Below are positions 31,661 to 42,763 of a stretch of DNA of 64,000 nucleotides, one piece after another. Under the pieces are notes generated by a model. That model did no database searches, was not told the DNA's origin, and saw only the letters and a list, made by a program, of their open reading frames with translations. Position 1 is the first letter of the stretch. The number at the start of each line of letters is the position of its first letter. Where the stretch lies: the NCBI RefSeq assembly GCF_900249755.1, contig NZ_LT976853.1:3326034-3390033 (forward strand). Reading direction: 5' to 3'. Both the position numbers and the translations under genes were made by a program. Source of the stretch: Cupriavidus taiwanensis (GTDB taxonomy: Bacteria; Pseudomonadota; Gammaproteobacteria; Burkholderiales; Burkholderiaceae).

Positions 31661-32755
31661 TTAGAACTTGTGGCGCAGGCCGACCACAGCACCGAACTGG
31701 TCCTTGCCAGCCTGGACGGTGTTGAAGCCGTTCACGCCCAGCAGCGAACCGTTGTCGTTCAGAGCGTACGACAGCGAGGTGTACACGTCGGTGCGCTTCG
31801 ACAGCGCGTAGTCGGCGGTCACGACGAATTGCCACGGATCGGCGTCGGTCTTGCGGAAGTCTTGGTAGTACGCAGCGCCCGACAGCGAGAACGCCGGGGT
31901 CAGCTGGTAACCCAGACCCAGCCAGTACAGGTTGGAGGTACCGTTGATGCCCAGCGGGTTGGCGGTAGTTGCGACTTGGCCCGGCAGGCTCGCGCCGTCA
32001 GCAGCCTTGGCCCAACGGTAGCCAGCGTAGACCTTGGCCGGGCCGAAGGCGTAGTTGGCACCAACGGTGGCGCGGCGGATACGCTGACCGCTTGCGTCGA
32101 CAGGAGCAGCGGCGGGGCCGGTGGTCGTGCCGTGCACTTCGTCATAAGCAGCACCAACCGAGAACGGGCCGGCTGCGTAGTTCAGCATGGCGCCATACTC
32201 TTGGCCGCGGCGGAAGGCGCCGGCAACTTCTTGGCCGTTGTTGTTGAAGCTGTAGAAGGCCGACGCGGTCAGGCCACCGAACTTGCCGATGTACTTGACG
32301 GTGTTGTCAGCGCGCGAAGCGAAAGCGGCGTCCTGAGCCAGGATACCGTAGCGCGACGAGATGGCCATCGGGTCATAGATCAGACCGAAGTCGTAGAAGG
32401 CGGTCTGTTGACGGCCCAGCAGCAGCGAACCGAAGTTGCTTTGCAGACCGACATAGGCTTGACGACCAAACAGACGACCACCTTGAGCCGAACGGCCGTC
32501 ATCGAGGTCGAAACCGCTTTCCAGGACGAACACGCCCTTCAGACCGCCACCCAGGTCTTCCACGCCACGCAGGCCCCAGCGCGAACCGGACTGGTTACCC
32601 GACGACATGCGGAACAGATCGTCGCCGGCAGCGTTGGCCTTGCTGACGTATTCGAGGCCGACGTCAGCCACGCCGTACAGGGTCACGCTCGACTGGGCAT
32701 ACGCGCCACCAGCGGCCAGAGCGGCGACGGCAGCAGCAAACAGTTTCATCTTCAT
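31661..32755 (-). CDS. General outer-membrane porin (beta-proteobacterial Omp type)
   Basis: This 364-residue outer-membrane beta-barrel has a signal peptide (MKMKLFAAAVAALAAGGAYA). The mature N-terminus QSSVTLYGVADVGLEYV is typical of the 16-strand trimeric porins of Burkholderiaceae. The early barrel strands GSRWGLRGVEDLGGGLKGVF are also well conserved, and the protein ends in a C-terminal phenylalanine (LRHKF) needed for BAM recognition. The ATG at 32755 (MKMKLF) has AAGGAAAG upstream; the longer open frame is not supported. It is monocistronic with its own terminator. Ion selectivity is not predictable from this reading. Confidence 0.93.
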   Translation of the reverse strand: MKMKLFAAAVAALAAGGAYAQSSVTLYGVADVGLEYVSKANAAGDDLFRMSSGNQSGSRWGLRGVEDLGGGLKGVFVLESGFDLDDGRSAQGGRLFGRQAYVGLQSNFGSLLLGRQQTAFYDFGLIYDPMAISSRYGILAQDAAFASRADNTVKYIGKFGGLTASAFYSFNNNGQEVAGAFRRGQEYGAMLNYAAGPFSVGAAYDEVHGTTTGPAAAPVDASGQRIRRATVGANYAFGPAKVYAGYRWAKAADGASLPGQVATTANPLGINGTSNLYWLGLGYQLTPAFSLSGAAYYQDFRKTDADPWQFVVTADYALSKRTDVYTSLSYALNDNGSLLGVNGFNTVQAGKDQFGAVVGLRHKF

Positions 32756-32989
32756 ATCGACACTTTCCTTGTCAACTGATTGGGAAATCTTGGTTGCCCA
32801 AGTGCTTGGGCGACGCATTTACATTCACGTCTGCTGCGTATTATGTGCCAGCCCCCCCGGCCGTCAGAAGGCTTTTTCGGCGTAAACCATGCTTACTGGC
32901 GGTTTTTGTTGTCGGGGAGCAACAGGAAAGCGGGCAAAAATCCCCACTTTGGTGCAAACACGCGCAGCGGCCTCCGAAAAAGCCCTGCC

Positions 32990-33796
32990 TCAGCGCGATT
33001 CGTCGGGCTGCGTTTCTGCTGAAGTGGCTTCTCCGGCGGCGGGGCGGCCGACAAAGCGCGCCAGGATCAGGCCAAGTTCATAGAGCGCCACCAGCGGAAC
33101 GGCCAGCAGCAACTGCGAAAGCACGTCCGGCGGCGTCACGATGGCGGCAATGATGAAGGCCCCGACGATCACATAGGGGCGGATCTGCTTGAGCTTTTCC
33201 AGTTCCACCACGCCAAAGCGCACCAGCACGATCACCACCACCGGCACTTCGAAGGTAATGCCGAAGGCCAGGAACGTGGTCATGGCAAAGCTGAGGTATT
33301 TGTCGATGTCGGTGGACATCTCCGCCCCCAGCGGCGCGTTGTAGTGCGCCATGAAATGGAACACCGTGGGAAACACCAGAAAATACGCAAACGCCACGCC
33401 GCACAGGAACAGGAAATAACTGCTCGATACCAGCGGCAGGATCAGGCGTTTCTCATGCTGGTACAGGCCGGGCGCGACAAACTGCCAGACCTGGTACAGC
33501 ACCCACGGCAGCGCGATCAGGAACGCCACCAGCAAGGTCACCTTCATCGGCACGAAGAACGAGCCGGTCACGTCCGTGACGATCATCTTGCCGCCCTTGG
33601 GCAGCGATTCCATCAGCGGCGCGGAGAACAGGTTGAAGATGACCGGCGCCCAGTAGACCAGCGAGACGAACACCAGGATGATGCCGGCCACCGCCTTGAC
33701 CAGGCGCTGGCGCAACTCGATCAGGTGGGAGATGAAGGTTTCCTGCTGCGACTCGTCTTGCGGGTCTTGGGGATCGGAGGACCGGGTGTCGCTCAT
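32990..33796 (-). CDS. tatC: Sec-independent protein translocase subunit TatC
   Basis: This 268-residue six-helix membrane protein recognises twin-arginine signal peptides. Conserved blocks are FISHLIELRQRLVKAVAG (N-terminal, cytoplasmic), FVPMKVTLLVAFLIALPWVL with the nearby YQVWQFVAPGLYQHEK, FAYFLVFPTVFHFM and FGITFEVPVVVIVLV. It is the last of tatABC, 124 bases after tatB. Clients in this window may include the Rieske protein and the DctP-type protein at 15907. Confidence 0.96.
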   Translation of the reverse strand: MSDTRSSDPQDPQDESQQETFISHLIELRQRLVKAVAGIILVFVSLVYWAPVIFNLFSAPLMESLPKGGKMIVTDVTGSFFVPMKVTLLVAFLIALPWVLYQVWQFVAPGLYQHEKRLILPLVSSSYFLFLCGVAFAYFLVFPTVFHFMAHYNAPLGAEMSTDIDKYLSFAMTTFLAFGITFEVPVVVIVLVRFGVVELEKLKQIRPYVIVGAFIIAAIVTPPDVLSQLLLAVPLVALYELGLILARFVGRPAAGEATSAETQPDESR

Positions 33797-33920
33797 GGCG
33801 TGAACCGCTCAGCCGCGAGGGCTGGCAAGTGGATCGATGAAACCGCAACGGGGCGGCGTGGGGAGGCGGACACAACGACAGCGGCCATGGCGGCCGGCAG
33901 GATTTCGCCGCGCGCCATGT

Positions 33921-34442
33921 TTATTCGAAGAAGGAACGGGATGGCCGGGTGGCCGGCCGGTGCCGCTTGACGCGTGCCGCGCCGGACTGCACCCAGACGC
34001 GGACATTGTGCTGGCGCTTGAACCACAGCGGACGGGCGCCCTGCTTGACGCGCCAGCTCTTGCGCCCGTTGTGCGCCTTGTGCGCGGCGTCCCAGCTGGG
34101 CACGAAGCCGCCGCTGGCGTCACTGCCGGCGCCAGCGCCGGTGGCTGCGCCGGCTTCCGTGCCGCCCAGCGCTTCGTTGAGCGCCTGGGTCTGCTCGCTG
34201 ACTTCCTTGTGGATAGTGCGCTCGACATCGCGCGCGGCATCCTCGAATTCCGTGCGCATCTTGCGCAGTTCTTCCAGCTCGACCTCACGGCTGACTTCGG
34301 CCTTGACGTCGTTGATGTAACGCTGGGCGCGGCCGACCAGCGCGCCCACCGTGCGCGCCACCTTGGGCAGCCGTTCGGGACCGATCACGATCAGTGCCAC
34401 GGCGCCGATCAGCGCCAGCTTGGAAATGCCGAGATCAATCAT
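33921..34442 (-). CDS. tatB: Sec-independent protein translocase subunit TatB
   Basis: This 173-residue protein has a single N-terminal membrane helix with the TatB hallmark glutamate (MIDLGISKLALIGAVALIVI followed by GPERLPKVARTVGALVGR). A long amphipathic helix (NDVKAEVSREVELEELRKM) follows, and then a variable, Ala/Gly-rich and basic C-terminal tail. It forms the receptor complex with TatC. It lies 95 bases behind tatA. Confidence 0.94.
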   Translation of the reverse strand: MIDLGISKLALIGAVALIVIGPERLPKVARTVGALVGRAQRYINDVKAEVSREVELEELRKMRTEFEDAARDVERTIHKEVSEQTQALNEALGGTEAGAATGAGAGSDASGGFVPSWDAAHKAHNGRKSWRVKQGARPLWFKRQHNVRVWVQSGAARVKRHRPATRPSRSFFE

Positions 34443-34537
34443 GCGGACACATCATGCGGACAACATGCGGAATAGCGCGGGCGCGGGACAACACGCAGGC
34501 AGCGAGGTTTGCGTAGAAGGGATGGCACACCGCCGGA

Positions 34538-34771
34538 TTACTGCTGGCGGGTCTTTTCCTTGGCTTCGACGTCGATGGTGGTGGAGTCGCGCAGTTCCTT
34601 GGACTGGGCAGGATCGGCGGCCGCCTTGCCTTCGCCGTCCTTCATGCCGTCCTTGAAGCCCTTGACCGCGCCGCCCAGGTCCTGGCCGATATTGCGCAGC
34701 TTCTTGGTGCCGAACACCAGCATGACGATCACCAGCACGATCAGCCAGTGCCAAATGCTAAACGAACCCAT
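34538..34771 (-). CDS. tatA: Sec-independent protein translocase subunit TatA
   Basis: This 77-residue pore-forming subunit has a membrane helix ([20 protein letters not shown]), the conserved [10 protein letters not shown] hinge and an amphipathic helix ([13 protein letters not shown]). A charged tail follows. The start at 34771 follows AGGAGCAAAAA, a good ribosome binding site. It heads tatABC after hinT. Confidence 0.96.
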   Translation of the reverse strand: MGSFSIWHWLIVLVIVMLVFGTKKLRNIGQDLGGAVKGFKDGMKDGEGKAAADPAQSKELRDSTTIDVEAKEKTRQQ

Positions 34772-34918
34772 TTTTTGCTCCTGATGCAGCCGCGGGCGCA
34801 ATCATTGATGCCCGGACCCGTTGTTCCGTCCCGTGATGGCCGCGCCGGGCGACGGTTGCCGGCGCAGCTTCTGCCCGGGCGTTGCCGCCGCGGACGCTCC
34901 CCTGCCAAGGCTGCCCGG

Positions 34919-35275
34919 TCAGGGCAGCGGCCCACCCCAGGCGTGGCGCGGTCCACCGAGCACATGCAGGTGCAGGTGGTAGACCTCCTGTCCGCCGTCC
35001 GGCCCGGTGTTGATCACCGTCCGGAAGCCGTTGGAACAGCCGGCCGCGCGCGCCAGTTCAGGCACCTTCAGCATCATTCTAGCAAGCACCTCTCCTTCGC
35101 CGGTGCCGCAATCGGCCAGCGAGTCGACATGCGCTTTGGGAATGACCAGCAAGTGTACCGGGGCCTTGGGATGGATATCGTGGAAAGCCAGCATGTCGTC
35201 GTCTTCATAGACTTTGCGCGACGGTAGCTGGCCGGCCACGATCTTGCAGAAGATGCAATTATCCTGAGCGTTCAT
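34919..35275 (-). CDS. hinT: HIT-family nucleotide-binding protein (HinT type)
   Basis: This 118-residue protein hydrolyses phosphoramidate and adenylated nucleotides. The sequence DNCIFCKIVAGQLPSRKVYE at the N-terminus and the histidine triad VYHLHLHVLGG near the C-terminus are diagnostic; the triad His is the nucleophile. FHDIHPKAPVHLLVIPKAH lies between. It sits between the his and tat genes, on the same strand and with short gaps, a common arrangement in this order of bacteria. Confidence 0.95.
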   Translation of the reverse strand: MNAQDNCIFCKIVAGQLPSRKVYEDDDMLAFHDIHPKAPVHLLVIPKAHVDSLADCGTGEGEVLARMMLKVPELARAAGCSNGFRTVINTGPDGGQEVYHLHLHVLGGPRHAWGGPLP

Positions 35276-35336
35276 GAAAGTTTCATTGCGACGACCGCGG
35301 CACCGGCGACCACCCGATGCATCGGTGCGCCCGACA

Positions 35337-35726
35337 TCAGAACTGCTGGTCCGGATACATCGGCTTGCTGTCGTTCAGATACAGCCAGCCCTTGACGATA
35401 CGATACAGCATCCACAGCGACAGCACGCCCCAGACTGCGAAGGCCAGCGGCATCAGCACGACTGTCGCGAACAGCACCCCGCCCAGCACGCCCCACGCCA
35501 CAGACCACCAGAACGAGCGGATCTGCCAGGCGAAGTGCGACGCATACAGCGACCCGCGCGCGTCGTCGCGCTTGACGTAGTCGATCACGATGGCGATCAG
35601 CGCGGTGATGCCGCCGGTGAGCCAGAAGATCGCATACAGCGCGTAAAGAATGTGCAGCAGCTTGCGCAGGCTGCCCAGCTGCTCGCCGCTGGGGGTGGTG
35701 ACCTGCCCGGTGTAGTCGTTCGCCAT
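35337..35726 (-). CDS. Small membrane protein, DUF4870-like
   Basis: This 129-residue protein has three predicted membrane helices (ILYALYAIFWLTGGITALIA, then WWSVAWGVLGGVLFATVVL and PLAFAVWGVLSLWMLYRIV). A cytoplasmic segment in the middle (KRDDARGSLYASHFAWQIR) matches the DUF4870 family pattern. The function of this family is unknown. It lies between hisE and hinT with gaps of about 60 bases and is probably co-transcribed with them. Confidence 0.8.
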   Translation of the reverse strand: MANDYTGQVTTPSGEQLGSLRKLLHILYALYAIFWLTGGITALIAIVIDYVKRDDARGSLYASHFAWQIRSFWWSVAWGVLGGVLFATVVLMPLAFAVWGVLSLWMLYRIVKGWLYLNDSKPMYPDQQF

Positions 35727-35788
35727 GATCGCCCTCGGTTGGAAGCCTGCCTTGCGGCAGGCGGGAGACCGGCCGGCATGCGCGCCGG

Positions 35789-36160
35789 CTAGTCCTTGCG
35801 CCGGGCCTTCTCTTCCAGGCCGGACAGCCCTTCGCGCCGCGCCAGCTCGTTGACCACGTCAGCCGGCGTCAGGCCGAAGTTTGCCAGCAAGACCATGCTG
35901 TGGAACCACAGGTCGGCCACTTCATAGACCAGCTTGCCGGCCGCGGCGCCGCTTTCGCCGGCGGCGCGCGCGTCCTTGGCGGCCATCACGGTCTCGGTGG
36001 CTTCCTCGCCGATCTTCTTCAGGATGGCGTCGTCGCCCTTGCTGAACAGGCGCGCCACGTAGGACTTGTCGGGGTCGCCGCCGTTGGCGGGCTTGCGCGA
36101 TTCCAGCACCTCGGCCAGGCGCGCCAGGACATCGTTGCTGCTGAGTACGTTGTCGCTCAT
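35789..36160 (-). CDS. hisE: Phosphoribosyl-ATP diphosphatase HisE
   Basis: This 123-residue enzyme performs the second step of histidine biosynthesis, converting PR-ATP to PR-AMP with release of diphosphate. The MazG-like motif is seen in [20 protein letters not shown] and [13 protein letters not shown], then [19 protein letters not shown]. It overlaps hisI by 4 bases. It is the last his gene here. Confidence 0.95.
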   Translation of the reverse strand: MSDNVLSSNDVLARLAEVLESRKPANGGDPDKSYVARLFSKGDDAILKKIGEEATETVMAAKDARAAGESGAAAGKLVYEVADLWFHSMVLLANFGLTPADVVNELARREGLSGLEEKARRKD

Positions 36161-36561
36161 GGCTTGGTGTAGATCTGGGCAGGGTCCTTCAGCACCGGCT
36201 CGACGGTCTGCCAGTCGCCGGTATCCGCATCGCCCTCGAATTTCTGGAAGAAGCAGGAATGGCGCCCGGTATGGCAGGCAATGCTGTCGACCTGCGTTAC
36301 CTTCAGCAGCACCACGTCTTCATCGCAGTCCAGACGGATCTCGTGCACCTTCTGCACGTGGCCCGACTCTTCGCCCTTGTGCCACAGGCGCTTGCGCGAG
36401 CGCGACCAGAACACGGCCTCGCCCAGTTCCGCGGTGCGCAGCAGCGCCTCGCGGTTCATGAATGCGAACATCAGCACGTCGTTCGAGCCGACTTCCTGCA
36501 CGATCACCGGCACCAGGCCGTTGTCGTCCCATTTCACCTTGTTGAGCCACTTCTTCGGCAT
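36157..36561 (-). CDS. hisI: Phosphoribosyl-AMP cyclohydrolase HisI
   Basis: This 134-residue zinc enzyme opens the adenine ring of PR-AMP. Conserved segments are [34 protein letters not shown], and the metal-binding [11 protein letters not shown] with [10 protein letters not shown], which carries the cysteines. HisI and HisE are separate proteins here, not fused as in enterobacteria. It lies 2 bases after hisF. Confidence 0.95.
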   Translation of the reverse strand: MPKKWLNKVKWDDNGLVPVIVQEVGSNDVLMFAFMNREALLRTAELGEAVFWSRSRKRLWHKGEESGHVQKVHEIRLDCDEDVVLLKVTQVDSIACHTGRHSCFFQKFEGDADTGDWQTVEPVLKDPAQIYTKP

Positions 36562-36563
36562 GA

Positions 36564-37334
<771 letters not shown>

Positions 37335-37404
37335 GAGATTCCTTGTCCGCCACCGCTGCCGTACCGGCAGCGGCCAGGCGGCCGCGCCCCGCGGCGCCGT
37401 TGCC

Positions 37405-38151
37405 TTATTGCCCGTTGCGCAGCTTGTCGGCGCGCGCCTGCGCGTCGGCAAAGTTGAGGTCGCCGGAGTAGATCGCGCGGCCGCAGATCACCCCTTCGAC
37501 GCCCTCGCCTTCCACCGCGCAAAGGTTGTCGATATCGGCCAGGTTGGACAGCCCGCCGCTGGCGATCACCGGGATCGACATCGACTGCGCCAGCTTGACG
37601 GTGGCATCGATGTTGATCCCCTGCAGCATGCCATCGCGGCCGATGTCGGTGTAGATGATGGCCTCGACGCCGTAGTCTTCATACTTGCGCGCCAGGTCCG
37701 CCACTTCGTGGCCGGTCAGCTTGCTCCAGCCATCGGTGGCCACCTTGCCGTCCCTGGCATCGAGCCCGACGATGATATGGCCGCCGAAGGCCGAGCAGGC
37801 GTCCTTCAGGAACCCCGGGTTCTTCACCGCCGCGGTGCCAATGATGACGTAGGAAAGCCCGTCGTCCAGCCAGCGCTCGATGGTATTCAGGTCGCGGATG
37901 CCGCCGCCCAGCTGCACCGGGATCTCGTCGCCGACCTCGGCGATGATGGACTTGATGGCCGCCTCGTTGCGGGGCTTGCCGACGAACGCGCCGTTCAGGT
38001 CCACCAGGTGCAGGCGGCGGGCGCCCTGCTCCACCCAGTGGCGTGCCATGGCGGCGGGATCTTCGGAAAAGACGGTGGCCTGGTCCATGTCGCCTTGTTT
38101 GAGGCGTACACACTGACCGTCCTTCAGGTCGATGGCCGGAATGAGCAACAT
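37405..38151 (-). CDS. hisA: ProFAR isomerase HisA
   Basis: This 248-residue (beta/alpha)8 enzyme isomerises ProFAR to PRFAR. Signatures are [19 protein letters not shown] with catalytic Asp, [19 protein letters not shown], and [17 protein letters not shown] with the second Asp. It is preceded by hisH (156-base gap) and followed by hisF. Confidence 0.97.
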   Translation of the reverse strand: MLLIPAIDLKDGQCVRLKQGDMDQATVFSEDPAAMARHWVEQGARRLHLVDLNGAFVGKPRNEAAIKSIIAEVGDEIPVQLGGGIRDLNTIERWLDDGLSYVIIGTAAVKNPGFLKDACSAFGGHIIVGLDARDGKVATDGWSKLTGHEVADLARKYEDYGVEAIIYTDIGRDGMLQGINIDATVKLAQSMSIPVIASGGLSNLADIDNLCAVEGEGVEGVICGRAIYSGDLNFADAQARADKLRNGQ

Positions 38152-38307
38152 ATGCGTGACGAGCGTGGTTGAGTGAGTGAGATTGAGCGAGACCGGCGCG
38201 TGCCGGTCAGGTCGGGTCGATAGTCGATCGGAAACGGTTCAGGTGCCGGGTCGGTTAGCGGTCGAGCATCGGGTAAACAAGCGAATCGCGAATGGCAAGG
38301 CTGCGCT

Positions 38308-38961
38308 TCAGGGATTCCAGTGGACGAAGTTCCGGTACAGCTGCAGGCCCAGGGCCGCGCTTTTCTCGGGGTGGAACTGCGTCGCGAAAATATTATCGCG
38401 CGCTACCGCGCTGGTAAACACGACTCCGTATTCCGTTTCGCCGGCAATATGGGCCGGATCCTGCGCCTGCACATAGTAGCTGTGGACGAAATAGAACCAG
38501 CTGTCGTCCGGAATGCCGTGCCACAGCGGGTGCGGCCTGGCCTGGCGCACCCGGTTCCAGCCCATCTGCGGCACCTTGTAGCGCGAGCCGTCGGGCTGCG
38601 TCATGCCGTCCAGCGCAAAGCGTACGACTTGTCCGGGCATCAGGCCCAGCGCCGGGGTGCGATCCGCGCCGGCGCGGCTTTCGGTGCTGAATTCGAACAG
38701 CATCTGCTCGCCCACGCACACGCCCAGCATCGGCTTGCTGGCGGCGGCCTCGACCACCGCTTGCTGCAATCCGGACGCACCCAGCGCCGACATGCAGTCA
38801 GGCATCGCGCCCTGGCCCGGCAGCACCACGCGGTCCGCCGAGCGGATGCCTTCGGGCGCATCCACCACCCGCACATCGGCTTCAGGCGCCGCGGCACGCA
38901 GCGCCTGCGCCACCGAGCGCAGGTTGCCCATGCCGTAATCCACAATTGCTATGGTAGTCAT
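38308..38961 (-). CDS. hisH: Imidazole glycerol phosphate synthase glutaminase subunit HisH
   Basis: This 217-residue class I glutaminase supplies ammonia to HisF. It has the N-terminal [18 protein letters not shown], the nucleophile Cys in [15 protein letters not shown], and the His/Glu pair in [14 protein letters not shown]. The frame is open far upstream, but ATG 38961 ([10 protein letters not shown]) overlaps the marC stop by 4 bases and matches the family start. Confidence 0.95.
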   Translation of the reverse strand: MTTIAIVDYGMGNLRSVAQALRAAAPEADVRVVDAPEGIRSADRVVLPGQGAMPDCMSALGASGLQQAVVEAAASKPMLGVCVGEQMLFEFSTESRAGADRTPALGLMPGQVVRFALDGMTQPDGSRYKVPQMGWNRVRQARPHPLWHGIPDDSWFYFVHSYYVQAQDPAHIAGETEYGVVFTSAVARDNIFATQFHPEKSAALGLQLYRNFVHWNP

Positions 38962-39581
38962 GATTTCAAAACAGGCAACAATGTCTTCAGCCCGTCCACA
39001 ATGAATTCCACGGCCAGCGCCGACAGGATCAAGCCCATCAGGCGCGTGCCGATATTGATGCCGGTGCGCCCGATCACCCGCGCGATCGGGTCCGCCGCGC
39101 GGAACACCAGGTACACCACCGCGCCCAGCAGCGCGCCGATGCCGACCAGGATCAGCAACTGGTACCAGTGCTGAGTCTTGCCGGCATAGACGATCACCGT
39201 GCTGATCGAGCCCGGCCCGGTCAGCAGCGGCAGCGCCAGCGGCACCACCGCGATGCTGGACTTTACCTCGGCCTCGTCCTCTTCTTCCGGCGTCGCCTTG
39301 GTGCGGCTGGTTTGCGCATTCAGCATGTTCATGGCCATCATGATCATGATGAGCCCGCCGCCCACCTGCAGCGACGCCACCGAGATATTGAAGAACTCGA
39401 TGATCTGCTGCCCCAGCAACGCCGATACCGCCACCACGATCGCCACCGAGATCGACGCGATCTTGATGGTACGCAGCTTTTCCGCTTCGGTCTGCAGGCT
39501 GGTCAGGCTGATGAAGAACGGGATCGCCCCGATCGGGTTGATCAGCGCCAGCAGCGAGATAAACGACTTGAGCGTATCCAT
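38958..39581 (-). CDS. MarC-family inner-membrane protein
   Basis: This 207-residue membrane protein has six predicted helices. Conserved MarC segments are [20 protein letters not shown] at the start, [17 protein letters not shown] in the middle, and [20 protein letters not shown] near the C-terminus. The family was once linked to multiple antibiotic resistance, but its transport role is not established. The gene sits inside the his operon between hisB and hisH with a 4-base overlap to hisH, so it is co-translated with it. Confidence 0.93.
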   Translation of the reverse strand: MDTLKSFISLLALINPIGAIPFFISLTSLQTEAEKLRTIKIASISVAIVVAVSALLGQQIIEFFNISVASLQVGGGLIMIMMAMNMLNAQTSRTKATPEEEDEAEVKSSIAVVPLALPLLTGPGSISTVIVYAGKTQHWYQLLILVGIGALLGAVVYLVFRAADPIARVIGRTGINIGTRLMGLILSALAVEFIVDGLKTLLPVLKS

Positions 39582-39670
39582 CGGTTGCGGTTGCCAGCAT
39601 TGCTGGCCGTATGGGCTAGAGAGGTGGGCGGGCGCCGCAACCAGCCGGCACGCCTACGGGTTCAGAAGGC

Positions 39671-40258
39671 TCAGAGCGTACCCTTGGTCGACGGGATCGT
39701 GTTGGCCGCGCGCGGGTCCAGCTCCACCGCCATGCGCAGCGCCCGGCCAAAGGCCTTGAATACGGTCTCGCACTGGTGATGGGCGTTGATGCCGCGCAGG
39801 TTGTCGATATGCAGCGTGACGCCGGCATGATTGACGAAGCCGCGGAAGAACTCGATGGTCAGGTCCACGTCGAAGCTGCCCACGCGCGCACGCGTGAAGG
39901 GCACGTGGAATTCCAGGCCCGGGCGGCCGGAGAAATCGATCACCACGCGCGACAGGCATTCATCCAGAGGAACGTAGCTGTGGCCATAGCGGGTGATGCC
40001 CTTCTTGTCGCCGATGGCGCGGGCCACCGCCTGGCCGAGCGTGATGCCCACGTCTTCCACCGTATGGTGGTCGTCGATATGCGTGTCGCCGGTGGCTTCG
40101 ACCTCCAGGTCGAACATGCCATGCCGGGCGATCTGGTCCAGCATGTGGTCGAGGAACGGCACGCCGGACGCCAGTTTCTGGCGGCCGCTGCCGTCGAGAT
40201 TCAGGGAAACGCGAATTTGCGTTTCCGAAGTATTGCGGGTGACCTCTGCAACACGCAT
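39671..40258 (-). CDS. hisB: Imidazoleglycerol-phosphate dehydratase HisB
   Basis: This 195-residue manganese enzyme removes water from IGP. Conserved metal-binding stretches are [36 protein letters not shown] and GYLLPW-independent [21 protein letters not shown]. It is monofunctional, without the phosphatase domain found in E. coli HisB, as usual in beta-proteobacteria. The start is ATG 40258 ([10 protein letters not shown]), 4 bases after hisC. Confidence 0.95.
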
Positions 40259-40262
40259 GGTG

Positions 40263-41363
40263 TTAATCCTGCAGCGACGCTGCGAATGCCTCAAGGAACT
40301 GCGCGTTTTCTTCGGGCGTGCTGACCGTGACGCGCAGACAATTGGCCAGCAACGGGTGCATTTTACTCACGTTCTTGATCAATACCTTCCGCGCCAGCAG
40401 GCGCTCGAAGGTCTGTGCGGCATCCGGCACGCGCACCAGCAGGAAATTGGCGGCGCTGGGGAACACGGTAACCCCGGCCTGGGCGGCCATGCCGTCGGCC
40501 ACGCGGGTGCGTTCGGCACGCAGCTGCGCGGCCTGTTCGTCGAGCACCGACACATGCTCGAGCGCGAACAGCGCGGCGGCCTCGGTCAGCACGTTGACGT
40601 TGTAGGGCGGCCGCACCTTGTCCAGCTGCGCCAGCCATTCGGGCGCGCCGGCCAGGTAGCCCAGGCGGATGCCGGCCAGGCCCAGCTTCGATACGGTGCG
40701 CATCACCAGCAGGTTGCCGAACTCCGTCAGGCGCGGCATCCAGCTGTGCTGGGCGAACGGCTGGTAGGCCTCGTCGACCACCACCAGGCTGTTGCAGACC
40801 TCGCCCTGGGCGGCGCGGATGATGGCCTCCATGTCGGCGGCGTCGAACAGGTTGCCGGTGGGGTTGTTCGGGTAGGCCAGATAGATGATGGCGGGCTGCT
40901 GCGCGGCCATCTCCGCCAGCATCGCGGCGCGGTCAAGCGTGAAGTCGGCGCGCAGCGGCACGCCGACGAACTGCAGGCCGGCAAACTGCGCCGACATCGC
41001 GTACATGACGAAGCCCGGCACCGGCGCCATCACCTTCGCGCCCGGCCTGGCCGCGGCCAGCGCCAGCATGCTGATGAGCTCGTCCGAGCCGTTGCCGAGC
41101 AGCACGTCCATGCCGGCCGGCACCTGCATCACGCGCTTGAGCGCGGCGCGCAGCGCTTCGCTGCTGGGCACCGGGTAGCGGTTCAGCGCCACCTCGCCCA
41201 GCCGCTCGGCCAGCTGCCGGCGCAGCGCGGGCGGCAGGCGGTACGGGTTTTCCATCGCGTCGAGCTTGACCAGACCGTGCGAATCCGGCACGTGGTAGGC
41301 GCCCATGGCGCGCACGTCGTCACGGATGATGCGTTCGATCAGGGAGGGCTCTACGACTGACAT
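40263..41363 (-). CDS. hisC: Histidinol-phosphate aminotransferase HisC
   Basis: This 366-residue PLP enzyme of fold type I is the histidinol-phosphate aminotransferase. The PLP lysine is in [17 protein letters not shown], the cofactor-binding Asp in [10 protein letters not shown], and [17 protein letters not shown] lies in the N-terminal segment. [14 protein letters not shown] binds the phosphate of PLP. It lies between hisD and hisB. Confidence 0.95.
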
Positions 41364-41392
41364 GGAAGCTCCAGGTGGGTTGGGTCAGGGAT

Positions 41393-42730
41393 TCAGCTAC
41401 GCTTGAAACGGTATTCCGCGCTGCGGGCGTGGGCCTGCAGGCCTTCGCCGTAGGCCAGTTCGGCGGCGATCTGGCCCAGCATCTGCGCGCCGCCCTCGCT
41501 GACCTCGATCAGGCTCGAGCGCTTCTGGAAGTCATAGACGCCCAGCGGCGACGAGAAGCGCGCGGTGCGCGAGGTCGGCAGCACGTGGTTGGGGCCGGCG
41601 CAGTAGTCGCCCAGCGACTCGCTGGTATAGCGGCCCAGGAAGATGGCGCCGGCGTGGCGGATCTTCTCGCTCCACTGGCGCGGGTTCTCGGCGGAGATCT
41701 CGAGGTGCTCCGGCGCGATCGCGTTGGCGATCTCGCACGCTTCTTCCATGTCGCGCACCTTGATCAGCGCACCGCGGCCGGAGATCGACGCGGCGATCAC
41801 GTCGCGGCGCGGCATGGTGCCGAGCTGGCGCTGGATGCTGGCGTCGACGCGGGCGATATAGTCCGAGTCCGGGCACAGCAGGATCGACTGCGCCAGTTCG
41901 TCGTGCTCGGCCTGCGAGAACAGGTCCATCGCCACCCAGTCGGGGTCGGTGGTGCCGTCGCAGATCACCAGGATCTCGGAGGGGCCGGCGATCATGTCGA
42001 TGCCAACGGTGCCGAACACGCGCCGCTTGGCCGCGGCGACATAGGCGTTGCCCGGGCCGACGATCTTGTCGACCTGCGGCAGCGTCGCGGTGCCGTAGGC
42101 GAGCGCACCAACTGCCTGCGCGCCGCCGATGGTGAACACGCGATCGACGCCGGCGATCTGCGCCGCGGCCAGCACCAGTTCATTGCGCACGCCGCCGGGC
42201 GTGGGCACGACCATGATGATTTCCTTGACGCCCGCCACGCGCGCGGGAATCGCGTTCATCAGCACCGACGACGGATACGCGGCCTTGCCGCCCGGCACGT
42301 AGATGCCGACGCGGTCCAGCGGCGTCACCTTCTGGCCCAGCATGGTGCCGTCGGCCTCGGTGTATTCCCAGCTGTGGCTGCCGCACTCGATCTTCTGCTT
42401 CTCGTGGTAGGCGCGCACGCGCGCGGCGGCGGCCTCCAGCGCGGCGCGGCGCTTGGGCTCGAGGTCTTCGAGCGCGGCCTCCAGCTGCTGCTGCGATATC
42501 TCGAGCGCGCCCATCGACGCCGCTTCGACGCGGTCGAAGCGGCGGGTGTATTCCAGCACCGCGGCATCGCCGCGCGACTTCACGTCGGCCAGGATCTGCG
42601 CGGCGGCGCGATCGATGGCCTCGTCCTCGCCGGCCTCGAAGGCCAGCACCTGGCGCAGTGCCTCGGCAAAGCCCGGTTCGCTGGAATCGAGCCGGCGGAT
42701 CGGCAGGCTTTCCATATCGGTTGGGTTCAT
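41393..42730 (-). CDS. hisD: Histidinol dehydrogenase HisD
   Basis: This 445-residue zinc enzyme catalyses the last two oxidations of histidine biosynthesis. Conserved segments include [52 protein letters not shown], and [20 protein letters not shown] with the catalytic Glu/His. [20 protein letters not shown] is near the C-terminus. It starts at ATG 42730 ([10 protein letters not shown]), or at the second Met 5 residues later. Confidence 0.96.
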   Translation of the reverse strand: MNPTDMESLPIRRLDSSEPGFAEALRQVLAFEAGEDEAIDRAAAQILADVKSRGDAAVLEYTRRFDRVEAASMGALEISQQQLEAALEDLEPKRRAALEAAAARVRAYHEKQKIECGSHSWEYTEADGTMLGQKVTPLDRVGIYVPGGKAAYPSSVLMNAIPARVAGVKEIIMVVPTPGGVRNELVLAAAQIAGVDRVFTIGGAQAVGALAYGTATLPQVDKIVGPGNAYVAAAKRRVFGTVGIDMIAGPSEILVICDGTTDPDWVAMDLFSQAEHDELAQSILLCPDSDYIARVDASIQRQLGTMPRRDVIAASISGRGALIKVRDMEEACEIANAIAPEHLEISAENPRQWSEKIRHAGAIFLGRYTSESLGDYCAGPNHVLPTSRTARFSSPLGVYDFQKRSSLIEVSEGGAQMLGQIAAELAYGEGLQAHARSAEYRFKRS

Positions 42731-42763
42731 GACTTCTGTTCCTGTCAGGCGGCGACCCCGGCC

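Noticed and set aside
38962-39600. N-terminal extension of HisH across marC
   Set aside because: It is an out-of-frame reading of marC; HisH starts at [10 protein letters not shown].
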